Positions 1 through 9,332 are shown, numbered from the stretch's first letter. The stretch is DNA of 64,000 nt from Candidatus Saccharibacteria bacterium UBA6258 (GCA_002441145.1 DJVK01000011.1:4750-68749); one strand, 5' to 3'. Notes: generated by a model from the sequence alone, not told the origin. Translations and numbers: made by a program.

Positions 1-374
1 TCGAGGCAGACGCCAACGAGCCGATGCTGAGCGCTGACGAGGCGCTATGGCAGGCACGCAACGAGATTGGTCCCGAACTCAACGCGGCCGGCAAGCGATT
101 CGAGAAGTACCTTCTCGATCAGGGTGCAAGCTCTGATCTGTCGAACCAGTTGTTCGCTATGTTGTACGTGTGTGAGGCCAAGGGGCTGAACCGCTACGAC
201 GTGGCATACGCCGAGTCTTACTACATCACTCCAGTGGTTGATGGCAACGGTGACTCGAACGGGCCGACGGTATTTGACCTGCTGGAAAGCGGTGATCACC
301 TGATGCTTACCGAAATGACCACTATCGGCATGGCATCATGCAAGAACCGCGAGGCCATTGCGGCCATGGATTGA
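1..374 (+). CDS. GC-rich orphan protein, 5' partial
   Basis: The frame is open to the left edge, so the first in-window ATG (position 24) may be internal and the gene probably starts outside the window. The visible 116 residues after that ATG are soluble and acidic, without signal peptide, membrane segment or a motif I recognise. It ends in TGA, supporting the standard code. The sequence looks GC-richer than the housekeeping genes nearby and resembles in style the other orphan genes at 32, 41, 48, 51, 62 and 63.5 kb. Several small inverted repeats follow the stop, the last being a terminator. Function unknown. Confidence 0.6.
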   Translation, partial: EADANEPMLSADEALWQARNEIGPELNAAGKRFEKYLLDQGASSDLSNQLFAMLYVCEAKGLNRYDVAYAESYYITPVVDGNGDSNGPTVFDLLESGDHLMLTEMTTIGMASCKNREAIAAMD

Positions 375-436
375 TTGCATGGTATGCATCATAGTGGTAA
401 TCCACTCGGCTCGTATGTCCGTTACATACAAACGCT

Positions 437-466
437 GCCGGACGCGTACAAGTCCGGCTATTTTAT
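437..466. terminator. Rho-independent terminator, probably bidirectional
   Basis: A 7-bp GC stem (437-443 with 452-458) is followed by a T-rich stretch on the plus strand. It lies between the ends of two convergent genes. Smaller inverted repeats (AGTGG/CCACT and GTATGT/ACATAC) precede it. Confidence 0.7.
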
Positions 467-472
467 TTGGAA

Positions 473-1639
473 TTATTTTTTAATGAGGAGTAGTAGTTCG
501 CGAGCAACGATCTGGTCTTCGCGGTAGTAGAGCAGCTGTTCATCGCGTACGTTTTTAAGTTGTACGCGTTCGTAGCCGAAGCGTTCTAGGTTTGCAATCA
601 GGGGTAGGTGAGTAAAATATCCTGTATTATCGCGCCACGCTGGAATAGCTACGCATAACGGCGTACCAGGGGCTAGTTGTTTGCTGATGTTAGACAAAAA
701 CTTACCAATGATATGATTACAGTTATCGCGAACTTCGATAAGCTTGCCTGATGAAGGTGGGGCGCTGAATGGCTGGCCGAGGTAAGTTTCACACGAGACG
801 GCGTCAATAGGACCTTGCCACTGGTGTGTCATCGCGTCACCTTGCTCGACGGTAATACTCGGTGAAACATGGTAGTTTTCGGTAAGCCATTCTAAGTTGA
901 TACGAGTGAAGTCGATCATTTTATCGACAAGGTCGGTCGCGTAGACATCGTAGCCAAGTAATGCGGCTTCTTGTGGCAAAACGCCGGTACCGCAGAATGG
1001 GTCAAGGATACGCCCAGATGCTACCGTTGAACCGGTAGCTAAATTAATCATCATTTTAGCAAGTTTTGGCGGGAGCATGCCGACGAATGCATCGCGTTTT
1101 GGACGTTCTTGGTCACGACGGGCAAGGGCGGTAATATTTTGCGCACCGATGCTTTCGGCGATGATGACTTTGCCGGTACTTGTGCGCACAACGAGTAGTT
1201 CAACTTTATTGTTCGAGAGTCCAAGCTTATTGTGGTGAGACACTGCAGTGTTCAGGGCAATGTCGCTGTTAGGAATAAGGCGCAGGCTGACACCCTTTTC
1301 TTTTAGCTTGCCCTTAAGGATGATGCCGGTCTTTTGGATGTCGCGCGGGCTTGCTTTAAAGCCGTAGGCACTGATGCCGAGAGTGATTTTACCCTCTGAA
1401 CCAGCCCATGCTTGCGTGTATGCCGAGACAAGCTTCATGCTGACCTGGCGCCAGTCGCCATGCAGTTCAGCAACGACTCGACCGGCTTTTTGCGTGCCGC
1501 CTAGTCGTTCGAAGTCAAAAGTGTCAGTCGTGACGATAGCCGTCATGTCCGAGAACCACCTAACCGACCCTGAACCATAAAGTTGTTCGAGTTCTGCCAT
1601 GCCTAGTGCGGGTTGTCGTCCGAGTATCGTGATGTACAT
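473..1639 (-). CDS. TRM11-like SAM-dependent RNA/DNA methyltransferase
   Basis: 388 residues. The N-terminal ~170 residues look like a THUMP/ferredoxin-type RNA-binding region; the C-terminal half is a UPF0020/TRM11-type Rossmann methyltransferase with motif I DPFCGTG at residues 213-219 and an acidic motif II around ATDLVDK. TRM11/TrmG10 enzymes make N2-methylguanosine in tRNA using a DPPY or NPPY motif. Here the equivalent position reads ETYLGQPF (284-291), so the usual catalytic motif is absent or rewritten; I recall similar motifs in CPR proteins named DNA methylase. The gene diverges from the membrane protein at 1666. Substrate uncertain. Confidence 0.72.
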   Translation of the reverse strand: MYITILGRQPALGMAELEQLYGSGSVRWFSDMTAIVTTDTFDFERLGGTQKAGRVVAELHGDWRQVSMKLVSAYTQAWAGSEGKITLGISAYGFKASPRDIQKTGIILKGKLKEKGVSLRLIPNSDIALNTAVSHHNKLGLSNNKVELLVVRTSTGKVIIAESIGAQNITALARRDQERPKRDAFVGMLPPKLAKMMINLATGSTVASGRILDPFCGTGVLPQEAALLGYDVYATDLVDKMIDFTRINLEWLTENYHVSPSITVEQGDAMTHQWQGPIDAVSCETYLGQPFSAPPSSGKLIEVRDNCNHIIGKFLSNISKQLAPGTPLCVAIPAWRDNTGYFTHLPLIANLERFGYERVQLKNVRDEQLLYYREDQIVARELLLLIKK

Positions 1640-1649
1640 ATCTTTAGTA

Positions 1650-1655
1650 TATAAT
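1650..1655 (+). promoter_or_regulatory. -10 box for the flippase-like gene
   Basis: A perfect TATAAT sits 10 nt before the ATG at 1666, which implies a leaderless or nearly leaderless transcript and favours that ATG over the one at 1660. Confidence 0.5.
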
Positions 1656-1665
1656 AGATATGACT

Positions 1666-2709
1666 ATGAGGTTATCTTTTCGTACATGGATGAGTATTCT
1701 CACACTTACATTGATTGGGGTGATTGTCTTTTTGTCCCGTCACGAACTTAATCAGGCGTGGGATTTGATGAGTAGGGTCAACCTTTGGGTTTTAGCTTTG
1801 GTGATTCCTATCGCAATGATTAGTAATTTGGCTTCTGGTGAAATGATCTTCTCGTACCTGCGCCAAAAAAAGCTGATCAATCATGTTAATCCGTTCGTAT
1901 TGATGCGAATTTCGTTTGAATTAAACTTCGTGAATCACGTATTGCCGAGTGGCGGCGTCAGCGGCATATCGTATGTTAACTGGCGGTTAGGCAAATTTGG
2001 AGTGTCGACAGGTAAGGCAACCATGGCGCAAGGTGTAAAGTATGTCGTTGGCTTTGCTGCCTTAGCAACGCTCCTAGCCCTTGCCGTGCTACTGGTGACG
2101 GTAGACGGTAATATTAATCGCTGGACAATCCTTATGAGCTCGACGTTGGTCTTTTTGATGGTGATGACGACGATGATTGGAATTTATCTTATTCGCAGCC
2201 CTAAGCGTATGCATTTGTTTGCCAAATTCTTTTCGCGTCGCGTTAATGCGCTTGTTCGAAAAGTGACGCTCGGCCGTAAAAAGCGGATATTAAGCCCTAA
2301 AAAGGTCGAAGAGTTTCTCGACGATATACACGACGATTATCTTGACCTAGTGCGCGATAAGCGTGCATTGCAACGCCCGTACCTATGGGGATTATTGTTC
2401 ACTGTCATGGAAATCGCATTGTTTTATATCGTCTTTTTGGCTCTCGGTTCACCAATTAATCCGGCGCCAATTCTAATAGCCTATGGAGTTGCAAGTATGG
2501 CAGGATTCATCGTCGTTACCCCTGGTGGGGCAGGGGCATACGAAGCAATCATGGTAATTATTTTAACGATGGCAGGGTTGAATCAGAGCCAATCAATTGC
2601 TGGTATCGTGTTGGCACGCGTAATAATTTTGCTGCTAACGATATTATTGGGTTACTTGTTTTATCAACAGGCGTTAATAAAGTATGGCAAACGTGCTGCC
2701 GATCTTTAG
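1666..2709 (+). CDS. UPF0104 / lysylphosphatidylglycerol synthase-type flippase-like membrane protein
   Basis: About 347 residues with at least seven hydrophobic segments. It resembles the membrane domain shared by MprF, AglD and YbhN (UPF0104), including a conserved NHVLPSGGVSG stretch near residue 100 and a GGAGAYEA stretch near residue 285. The family moves or modifies lipids; the soluble synthase domain of MprF is missing, so lysyl-PG synthesis is not expected. Two ATGs lie 6 nt apart; the second fits the -10 box better. The end overlaps xseA by 26 nt. Confidence 0.75.
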   Translation: MRLSFRTWMSILTLTLIGVIVFLSRHELNQAWDLMSRVNLWVLALVIPIAMISNLASGEMIFSYLRQKKLINHVNPFVLMRISFELNFVNHVLPSGGVSGISYVNWRLGKFGVSTGKATMAQGVKYVVGFAALATLLALAVLLVTVDGNINRWTILMSSTLVFLMVMTTMIGIYLIRSPKRMHLFAKFFSRRVNALVRKVTLGRKKRILSPKKVEEFLDDIHDDYLDLVRDKRALQRPYLWGLLFTVMEIALFYIVFLALGSPINPAPILIAYGVASMAGFIVVTPGGAGAYEAIMVIILTMAGLNQSQSIAGIVLARVIILLLTILLGYLFYQQALIKYGKRAADL

Positions 2710-3784
2710 TGTCAGTGATTTCTTAGCGTCAGTAAATCAGACGCTGGAATATGCTTACCCGAGCATCGAGATTGAAGGCGAGGTGGCTTCGTTCAAGGTG
2801 AACCAAGGAAAGTTCGTATTTTTTGATTTGAAGGATAGCGGCGGAAGCATTGGGTGCTTTATGACTGTGTGGCAAATGCGTATTCCAATCGAAGACGGCA
2901 TGAAAGTCGTAGTGCGAGCAACGCCAAAATTAACGCCGTGGGGCAAGTTTAGTTTGACGGTGCAGGCAATCCGCCCGAGCGGCGAGGGTAGTCTTAAAAA
3001 GAGTTTTGAATTACTTAAAGCAAAACTTGAAAAAGAAGGATTATTTAGTCCCGAGCGTAAGCGCCCATTGCCAGGGTTGCCGCACCACATCGGTGTCATT
3101 AGTAGCACGCAGGCTGCGGGGTATGCCGACTTCATTAAGATCCTCGACGATCGATGGGGTGGTATGCAGGTAGATGTGGCGCACGTGCAGGTACAGGGCG
3201 AAGCCGCACCTGACCAGATGATACGTGCAATCAAATACTTTAATGAACAAGAAGTATTACCTGAAGTCCTCGTTATCGTAAGAGGTGGGGGTAGCGCAGA
3301 TGACCTAAGCGCCTTTAACGACGAGCTATTGGTGCGCGAAATAGCCGCCAGTCGTATACCGACGCTTGTCGGTGTCGGTCACGAAGTTGACGAATCACTT
3401 GCTGATTTAGCAGCCGATGTTCGTGCTGCGACACCAAGCAATGCGGCGCAAATCATTGTCCCTGACAAGCGTGAAATCGTACAGGGTTCGCGCCATTCGC
3501 TTGCTAGGATCATCGTTCGTATGGAACAGGCGATTCGTGATACACAACTAATGACCAAAGCGACGTTAGAGCTTGCGTTCAGACGAATTGAACAGCAGCT
3601 TGAGCGAAATACCGACATGCTACGGCAGCGACGGGCCATGCTCGCAGCGTATGATCCAAAATCCGTCCTAGAACGTGGCTATGCATTAGTGCGTGGCGAC
3701 GAGCGAGTCGGTGGGGTAGTAACGATAGAAAAGGCAACAGTAACATTAACGGCGGAGGTGACCAATGTCAGCAAAAACAACTAA
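2684..3784 (+). CDS. xseA: Exodeoxyribonuclease VII large subunit
   Basis: 366 residues, shorter than the ~400-450 usual for the family. An N-terminal OB-fold (start to ~100, including VNQGKFVFFDLKD) is followed by the Exonuc_VII_L catalytic core with IGVISSTQAAGYADF, VIVRGGGSADDLSAF and TLVGVGHEVDESLADLAAD. The C-terminal coiled-coil part is reduced. ExoVII degrades single-stranded DNA into acid-soluble oligonucleotides. The start lies inside the preceding membrane gene and the end overlaps xseB by 20 nt, so subunit production is probably coupled. Confidence 0.95.
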   Translation: MANVLPIFSVSDFLASVNQTLEYAYPSIEIEGEVASFKVNQGKFVFFDLKDSGGSIGCFMTVWQMRIPIEDGMKVVVRATPKLTPWGKFSLTVQAIRPSGEGSLKKSFELLKAKLEKEGLFSPERKRPLPGLPHHIGVISSTQAAGYADFIKILDDRWGGMQVDVAHVQVQGEAAPDQMIRAIKYFNEQEVLPEVLVIVRGGGSADDLSAFNDELLVREIAASRIPTLVGVGHEVDESLADLAADVRAATPSNAAQIIVPDKREIVQGSRHSLARIIVRMEQAIRDTQLMTKATLELAFRRIEQQLERNTDMLRQRRAMLAAYDPKSVLERGYALVRGDERVGGVVTIEKATVTLTAEVTNVSKNN

Positions 3785-3971
3785 TCTGATTCAGGATAAA
3801 TTAGCTAAACTTAACGAATATGTCGCATGGTTCGATAGTGATGAATTTGCATTAGAACAGGCAGTCGATAAATTTGCCGCGGCCGAAAAGCTCGCAGAAG
3901 AAATCGAACAAGACCTAGCTGGGTTTAAAAACGAGATCAATGTTATTAAAAAGAAGTTCGACCAAGAATAG
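3765..3971 (+). CDS. xseB: Exodeoxyribonuclease VII small subunit
   Basis: 68 residues, the typical size for XseB, predicted to form two long helices, with the conserved FALEQAVDKFAAAEKLAEEIE pattern. Six small subunits normally bind the coiled-coil arm of XseA. It overlaps xseA by 20 nt, and GGAGGTGACC just upstream supplies a Shine-Dalgarno sequence. Position and family features make the assignment secure despite the small size. Confidence 0.9.
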   Translation: MSAKTTNLIQDKLAKLNEYVAWFDSDEFALEQAVDKFAAAEKLAEEIEQDLAGFKNEINVIKKKFDQE

Positions 3972-3980
3972 ATACGACTG

Positions 3981-4502
3981 ATGTGGCTATGGATTGCGTT
4001 CGGAATTATTTTCGCTGTCGGGTTCGTGGCATTTACGGGCGCGCCCTATGTACCCTCGAAACGCCGAGACGTGCGCCGTGCGTTGACCGAACTCTATCCG
4101 CTAAGTGACAAGGACGTACTTATCGACATAGGTTCGGGTGACGGTATCGTTCTGCGCGAAGCTTCAAGGCTGGGCGCAAAAGCTATCGGCTACGAAATCC
4201 ACCCAGTACTCGTTGCGATATCGCGATTATTATCACGCAACGACGAGCGCGTCACGACTAAGCTTGCTAACTTTTGGAGCGTAGACTTACCTCGGGCAAC
4301 AACGGTCGTTTATACGTTTGGCGAGGGTCGCGACATTACTAAAATGTACCAAAAAGTACAATCTGAGGCCGAACGCTTGGGTCACTCAATTGCATTTATC
4401 ACCTATGGCTTTGATGTTCCGGGTATCAAACCGCAATTGAGTGTTGGTGCGCATCATCTCTATACCATCGAACCTTTACAGGGGCAGGGCATAACAGTAT
4501 AA
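3981..4502 (+). CDS. Membrane-tethered class I SAM-dependent methyltransferase
   Basis: 173 residues. A hydrophobic N-terminal segment (about residues 2-22) acts as an anchor and is followed by a Rossmann methyltransferase with the SAM-binding loop LIDIGSGDGIVLREA and an acidic residue after IGYE. No second catalytic motif identifies the substrate. It starts 9 nt after xseB and is read with the same operon. Small anchored methyltransferases of this form are, from memory, common in Patescibacteria. Confidence 0.75.
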   Translation: MWLWIAFGIIFAVGFVAFTGAPYVPSKRRDVRRALTELYPLSDKDVLIDIGSGDGIVLREASRLGAKAIGYEIHPVLVAISRLLSRNDERVTTKLANFWSVDLPRATTVVYTFGEGRDITKMYQKVQSEAERLGHSIAFITYGFDVPGIKPQLSVGAHHLYTIEPLQGQGITV

Positions 4503-4510
4503 TCATAAGC

Positions 4511-5173
4511 ATGAACACACATCGCAACCACGAACGGGGCGCAATCAATGGGAGCATTTTTGCAATCGTTGCGCTGGTTATTCTTGCATTACTTTTCGGA
4601 TCATTTTCGGTCTGGGCGTTTTTAAACTATACAGAACAAAAGACAGACGTCGATGGCAAAGTCGCAGATGCCGTTGCCAAGGCTAAGCTAGAGCAGTCAA
4701 CTGCTGACGAAGAAGCCTTTGCTAAGCGCGAAAAAGAACCGATGCGCCAGTTTGTCGGCCCGTCTGATTATGGTCGTTTGACATTTGATTACCCTAAAAC
4801 GTGGAGTGCCTACCAGGCTACCGACGTGAGCAAAGGTGGTGGCGTTACCTACGAAGCGTACCTTAACCCGATTCTCGTTCCACCAGTTGGCGAAACTCAA
4901 AAGTTCGCAATCCGCGTCACTATCGAACAAGAAACATACGACCAGGCGCTAAAAGCGTACGAAAAGCAGATCAAAAAAGGCGAGCTTAAGTCGAGCGCGT
5001 ACAGTTCGAGCACGTTATCGGGCACCCGCCTGGAAGGTAGCTTTAATAAAGATATCGTCGGTACGGCTGTACTTATCAAGATGCGCGACCGAACATTGAC
5101 GATTCGTACCGATGGCGATGTTTTCAAGGCTGACTACGAAGCACTGCTCAATACTGTTAAGTTCAACGAGTAG
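4511..5173 (+). CDS. Hypothetical secreted or membrane-anchored protein
   Basis: 220 residues. A strong transmembrane segment at about residues 15-40 is followed by a short helical linker rich in K, A and E and an extracytoplasmic domain containing YGRLTFDYPKTWSAYQATD. The F-x-YP-x-W pattern recalls PsbP-like domains that occur in lipoproteins, but there is no lipobox cysteine. It follows the methyltransferase by 8 nt, so is likely co-transcribed. Function unknown. Confidence 0.7.
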   Translation: MNTHRNHERGAINGSIFAIVALVILALLFGSFSVWAFLNYTEQKTDVDGKVADAVAKAKLEQSTADEEAFAKREKEPMRQFVGPSDYGRLTFDYPKTWSAYQATDVSKGGGVTYEAYLNPILVPPVGETQKFAIRVTIEQETYDQALKAYEKQIKKGELKSSAYSSSTLSGTRLEGSFNKDIVGTAVLIKMRDRTLTIRTDGDVFKADYEALLNTVKFNE

Positions 5174-5218
5174 CGCATAGCGCTCGAGGGGCCTCCCGTG
5201 CTAAACTAGACGTAGTAT

Positions 5219-5956
5219 ATGGAGGGTCCAACGCGACAAATTAATATACCAGGTGGTGCCTCTTTTGAGAGTGCGCCGCTTTTTATAGCCGCGGCCCACG
5301 AACTTAAGTCGCCGCTGGCACTGATGCGACAGTTATCGTTGAGTATCGAAGCAGGTGATTGCACTAAAAAAGACATAGAACGACTTGCACATCAGATTAC
5401 TCTGACGAGTGAACGAGCCCTGAGGCTGACGACCGATCTTACTAAGACGACCAGGCTGGAAGATAGTTTATTCACGCTTGAGCCGCTCAACCCGGTATCA
5501 TTATGCGACGAGGTCGTACAAGAACTCACGCCACTGTACCGTGCTAAAGGTCGCCATATCAAATTGGCGTCAAGAACGCGACCGCTGCTTGCGCTTGCGA
5601 ACAAAGAGCTATTACGCCGCATACTACTCAATTTCGCCGACAATGCGTTGCACTATAGTGCGCATGATGCCCCGGTCGTGGTTTCGGCGGTGTCGATGGA
5701 TGGTGGAACGCACATCAGGTTAGGTGTACGCGACTACGGACCGGCATTACCAAGTAATATCTGGAAGAAACTCGAGGCTACATTAGGGTCGAGCGCTCAA
5801 CCATTGCATAATCGCCCTGATAGCAGTGGGCTCGGTATTTATATCGCTAACCAATTTGCCGAAGCCATGAATGCGCACGTCGGTGCGACACGGCACCGAG
5901 ACGGCGCGACATTTTACGTCGATATTTCTGCATCAACACAACTGAGGCTCCTTTAA
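5219..5956 (+). CDS. Soluble sensor histidine kinase
   Basis: 245 residues, no membrane segment. It consists of a HisKA dimerisation helix with the phosphoacceptor motif AHELKSPLALMRQ (His about residue 28) and a HATPase_c domain: N box FADNALHYS, G1 VRDYGPALP, G2 SSGLGIYIAN. It lacks any recognisable sensor domain, so the input must come from a protein partner. The response regulator begins directly after the stop codon, making a two-component pair. The start ATG lacks a good Shine-Dalgarno sequence. Confidence 0.88.
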   Translation: MEGPTRQINIPGGASFESAPLFIAAAHELKSPLALMRQLSLSIEAGDCTKKDIERLAHQITLTSERALRLTTDLTKTTRLEDSLFTLEPLNPVSLCDEVVQELTPLYRAKGRHIKLASRTRPLLALANKELLRRILLNFADNALHYSAHDAPVVVSAVSMDGGTHIRLGVRDYGPALPSNIWKKLEATLGSSAQPLHNRPDSSGLGIYIANQFAEAMNAHVGATRHRDGATFYVDISASTQLRLL

Positions 5957-6328
5957 ATGAAACGCGCATTCGTCCTTATCATCGATGACGATCAATGGCT
6001 GGCGATGCAATTTGTCCGACTACTCACAAAGGCGGGGTATAACGCCGAAGTCGCCCCGAACGCGATCGACGGTATTGATGTCATAGACAAGCGACGTCCC
6101 GACGTCATCGTGTTAGATATGTTCATGCCTGGGCCGAATGGGTTAGTGCTATTGCACGAAATACGTTCACATAGTGATCTGGCAACCATTCCGATTATAT
6201 TATGCACAAATACCGCGAGTGATATTCCACACGGCGACCTGAGTTCGTATGGCATTGCCCGGATCCTTGATAAGACGACGATGCACCCCGTCGATATCGT
6301 GGCTGCCGTAAAAAAGGTACTGTTATGA
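5957..6328 (+). CDS. Single-domain response regulator (CheY-like)
   Basis: 123 residues, only a receiver domain. The acidic pocket is at D10-D12, phosphoacceptor D54 in VLDMFMPG, switch T84 and K106. With no output domain it must act by protein-protein contact, like CheY or Spo0F. Its ATG directly follows the kinase stop and its end overlaps recO by 4 nt (ATGA), so kinase, regulator and recO are translated from one message. Confidence 0.92.
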   Translation: MKRAFVLIIDDDQWLAMQFVRLLTKAGYNAEVAPNAIDGIDVIDKRRPDVIVLDMFMPGPNGLVLLHEIRSHSDLATIPIILCTNTASDIPHGDLSSYGIARILDKTTMHPVDIVAAVKKVLL

Positions 6329-6999
6329 GCGTAGAGCGAACGCGTGCTATCGTATTGCGTCGCACTAATTATGGTGAAGCTGATCGCATATTACGTATGA
6401 TTACCCCCGAAGGGCAGCGATCGGTAATGGCTAAAGGAGTTCGCCGCGAAAAGAGCAAGCTTGCAGGCGCTATAGAACTATTTGGCATCAGTGATATTAC
6501 CATCAACAGCGGCAAAGGTGACCTAGGAATTCTGACATCGGCACGACTTGTGCAATTTTATCGGCACATCATGGAAGACTATGATCGACTGCAGTTTGGT
6601 TACGAGGTTATTAACTTGGTTTCAAAAGCCAGCGAAAATATCGATGAACCTGAATGGTATGGTGTGTTAAGCGAAGTGTTCATGGGGCTTGACGTGCCGA
6701 CGATACCATTACAGCTAACGCAGACGTGGTTTTATATTCATTACGCCGAGCTGACTGGTTACGAATTGAGTTTGACGAACGACGTCAGCGGACAACCCCT
6801 CGACAGTACAAAGACGTATATGTACGACATTAACGACAAGGGTCTAAGATTATCTGAACAAGGTGATATTACTGCCGATCATATTAAACTTTTACGCATT
6901 ATCGCTCAGAAGCCGATTAAGGTCGTTACTCAAGTAGGCGGCGTGGCCGAGATACTGCCTGATTGTTGGCTTATTGCACGCCAGCATGCCGCGATATAA
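6325..6999 (+). CDS. recO: DNA repair protein RecO
   Basis: 224 residues. The N-terminal OB-fold carries the typical opening RAIVLRRTNYGEADRILRMITPEGQ and the basic patch AKGVRREKSKLAG; the rest is the helical RecO_C region. RecO loads RecA onto SSB-coated single strands in the RecFOR pathway. No cysteine zinc-binding motif is visible. It overlaps the response regulator by 4 nt, unusual company for recO. Confidence 0.88.
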   Translation: MSVERTRAIVLRRTNYGEADRILRMITPEGQRSVMAKGVRREKSKLAGAIELFGISDITINSGKGDLGILTSARLVQFYRHIMEDYDRLQFGYEVINLVSKASENIDEPEWYGVLSEVFMGLDVPTIPLQLTQTWFYIHYAELTGYELSLTNDVSGQPLDSTKTYMYDINDKGLRLSEQGDITADHIKLLRIIAQKPIKVVTQVGGVAEILPDCWLIARQHAAI

Positions 7000-7035
7000 G
7001 TAATCATAAGATACGGCAACAGTGGTCACATATGA

Positions 7036-7041
7036 TATACT
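7036..7041 (+). promoter_or_regulatory. Extended -10 box for glyQS
   Basis: TGA-TATACT ends 10 nt before the glyQS ATG, predicting a leaderless transcript; no Shine-Dalgarno sequence lies between them. Confidence 0.55.
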
Positions 7042-7051
7042 GTAAACAATT

Positions 7052-8410
7052 ATGACGAAGAACACATCACTAGACGACATCGTATCACTTGCTAAACGCC
7101 GCGGCTTTATTTACCAAGGCTCAGACGTATACGGTGGACTTAGCGGTACTTGGGACTACGGCCCACTTGGTGTGACGTTGAAGCGAAACATCATGAACCT
7201 ATGGTGGAAGATGTTCGTCGATTCTCGTGAAGACATGTATGGTGTCGATGCTGCGATATTGATGAACCAAAAAGTATGGCAGGCGAGTGGTCACGTAGAT
7301 ACGTTTGTCGACCCACTTTGCGAAGACACGGTCAATCACCGTCGTTACCGCACCGACCATATCTTGAAGGACAAGGGCATTAACGCTGAGGGTATGTCGA
7401 TGGAACAGATGGATGCCGCAATCGCTGAGAATAATATTCTGAGCCCAGACGGCAACCCGCTTTCTCCGTCACGTACGTTTAACATGATGTTCCAAACGCA
7501 TGTCGGCGCAACGATGGATGAAAAATCTATCAGCTACTTACGTCCTGAAACTGCGCAAGGTATTTTTACGAACTACAAAAATGTCGTTGATGCGTTTTAC
7601 CCAGACCTACCATTCGGTATCGCACAGCAGGGTAAGGCATTCCGTAACGAAATCAGCCCGCGCGACTTTATCTTCCGTAGCCGTGAATTCGAACAAATGG
7701 AAATCGAATATTTCATCAATCCCGAGAACTGGAACGACGAATTTAACAAATGGGTCGCCCTAGGCCACGAATGGTGTAATGCACTTGGCTTGCCAGCCGA
7801 AAGCGTACACGAGCTCGAAGTACCCGAAGAAGACCGCGCGCACTACAGCAAGCGAACGATTGATTTTGAGTTTGATTTCCCGATTGGTAAAGAAGAATTG
7901 TTCGGCCTCGCGTATCGCACTGATTTTGACTTGAATAACATCCAACGCGTTAGCGGCAAGAGCATGGAATACATGGTCAAGGGTACGAACACTCGCTTTA
8001 TCCCACACGTCATCGAACCATCGTTTGGTGTCGAGCGCGCTCTTATGGCAGTGCTCGCGACGTCGTACACTGAAGACGAAGTTAACGGCGAGAAGCGCGT
8101 TTACCTTAAGTTTCCAGAACACCTTGCGCCTGTTAAATACGCAGTTTCGCCGCTTTTAAAGAACAAGCCCGAACTTGTCGCTAAAGCTCGCGAGGTCTAC
8201 CAGGCCCTTAAGGCTAAGCACGGCAATGTTATGTGGGACGACAACGGTAATATCGGCAAGCGCTACCGCCGCCAAGACGAAATTGGTACGCCATACTGCA
8301 TCGTGATCGACTTTCAGACGCTTGAAGACGACACGGTGACGATTCGCGATCGCGACACGACCGAACAAACTAGACAATCTATCGGCCAAATAACGAGCCC
8401 ACAGGAATAA
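7052..8410 (+). CDS. glyQS: Glycine--tRNA ligase, dimeric class II type
   Basis: 452 residues, the usual size of the alpha2-type enzyme. It charges tRNA-Gly with glycine. Visible signatures include YGPLGVTLKRNI near residue 33, the motif 2 region LRPETAQGIFTNY, RNEISPRDFIFRSREFEQMEIEYF, the motif 3 region EPSFGVERALMAVL, and a C-terminal anticodon-binding domain with RYRRQDEIGTPYCIVID. It stands alone with its own -10 box and probably a leaderless message. Confidence 0.96.
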   Translation: MTKNTSLDDIVSLAKRRGFIYQGSDVYGGLSGTWDYGPLGVTLKRNIMNLWWKMFVDSREDMYGVDAAILMNQKVWQASGHVDTFVDPLCEDTVNHRRYRTDHILKDKGINAEGMSMEQMDAAIAENNILSPDGNPLSPSRTFNMMFQTHVGATMDEKSISYLRPETAQGIFTNYKNVVDAFYPDLPFGIAQQGKAFRNEISPRDFIFRSREFEQMEIEYFINPENWNDEFNKWVALGHEWCNALGLPAESVHELEVPEEDRAHYSKRTIDFEFDFPIGKEELFGLAYRTDFDLNNIQRVSGKSMEYMVKGTNTRFIPHVIEPSFGVERALMAVLATSYTEDEVNGEKRVYLKFPEHLAPVKYAVSPLLKNKPELVAKAREVYQALKAKHGNVMWDDNGNIGKRYRRQDEIGTPYCIVIDFQTLEDDTVTIRDRDTTEQTRQSIGQITSPQE

Positions 8411-8506
8411 CCAGCATGATCCGAACCATAATAGCCCGAAGCCAAGCATCGCGGGCTATTATTGTCATTGATCGAACTAATAAAGTGAAACGTAGGAGGG
8501 GATAGT

Positions 8507-9331
8507 ATGGCGTGGTTGGATAGAAAAGACAGCACAAGATTAAGGAGCGCGGCGGCAATCACGTTCGCGGTGACCTTGGTAGTTAACGCGATGGCTAATA
8601 TTTTACCGCTCAATGGTCAAACATCAGGGCAGGTGTCGGATTCGTATCCGAATTTGTTTGCGCCCGCAGGGTTCACATTTTCGATATGGGGCGTCATATA
8701 TTTGCTGCTTGCGGTGTACGTAATATGGCAGTTGCGTATCGCATTCCACGACAGGCGCTCAAAGCTTAAAGCCTCGACGATTGATAAGATTACGCCGTAC
8801 TTCATTATTTCGTCTGTTTTAAATGTGCTATGGATAATCACATGGCACTACAACGTCATTTGGCTATCGGTTCCGCTGATAGTAGGTATGCTGTATAGCC
8901 TAGCTAGAATAAATCTCGAACTCTATGATAAGCATTTTTCACCAAAAGAGCGCATCGTCGTGCGAGCACCTTTTAGCGTATACTTCGGCTGGCTTACGGT
9001 TGCGACGATAGCAAATATTATCACCTGGCTTGTTAGCGAAGATTGGAAGGCGCTAGGCCAAAGTGGCGAGCTATGGACAGTGATTATATTGATTTTTGGC
9101 GCACTCGTTGGAATATTGGGGATGCTACGCTTACGCGACGTATTGTACGGCATGGTGTTTATCTGGGCATACACCGGTATTTTAGTGAAGCACGTGTCGT
9201 CAACTGGATGGAACGCAGAGCACGAAGTAATTATCGGTGCCCTATGGGCGCTGATAGCCGTGCTGACCTTGATTTCGGCCTATGTTGGGCTGCGTATCGT
9301 TCGGGGTAGGGAATCTTGGTGGCGCAAATAA
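8507..9331 (+). CDS. TspO/MBR-family (tryptophan-rich sensory) membrane protein
   Basis: 274 residues with seven or eight hydrophobic helices. The motif NLFAPAGFTFSIWGVIYLLL near residues 45-65 matches the TspO/MBR signature; Trp residues are frequent. It is longer than classical TspO (~160 aa) and fits the extended tryptophan-rich sensory protein branch. TspO proteins bind porphyrins and lipids, but no haem pathway genes are visible here. A Shine-Dalgarno GTAGGAGGGG precedes the ATG. Confidence 0.82.
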   Translation: MAWLDRKDSTRLRSAAAITFAVTLVVNAMANILPLNGQTSGQVSDSYPNLFAPAGFTFSIWGVIYLLLAVYVIWQLRIAFHDRRSKLKASTIDKITPYFIISSVLNVLWIITWHYNVIWLSVPLIVGMLYSLARINLELYDKHFSPKERIVVRAPFSVYFGWLTVATIANIITWLVSEDWKALGQSGELWTVIILIFGALVGILGMLRLRDVLYGMVFIWAYTGILVKHVSSTGWNAEHEVIIGALWALIAVLTLISAYVGLRIVRGRESWWRK

Positions 9332-9332
9332 A

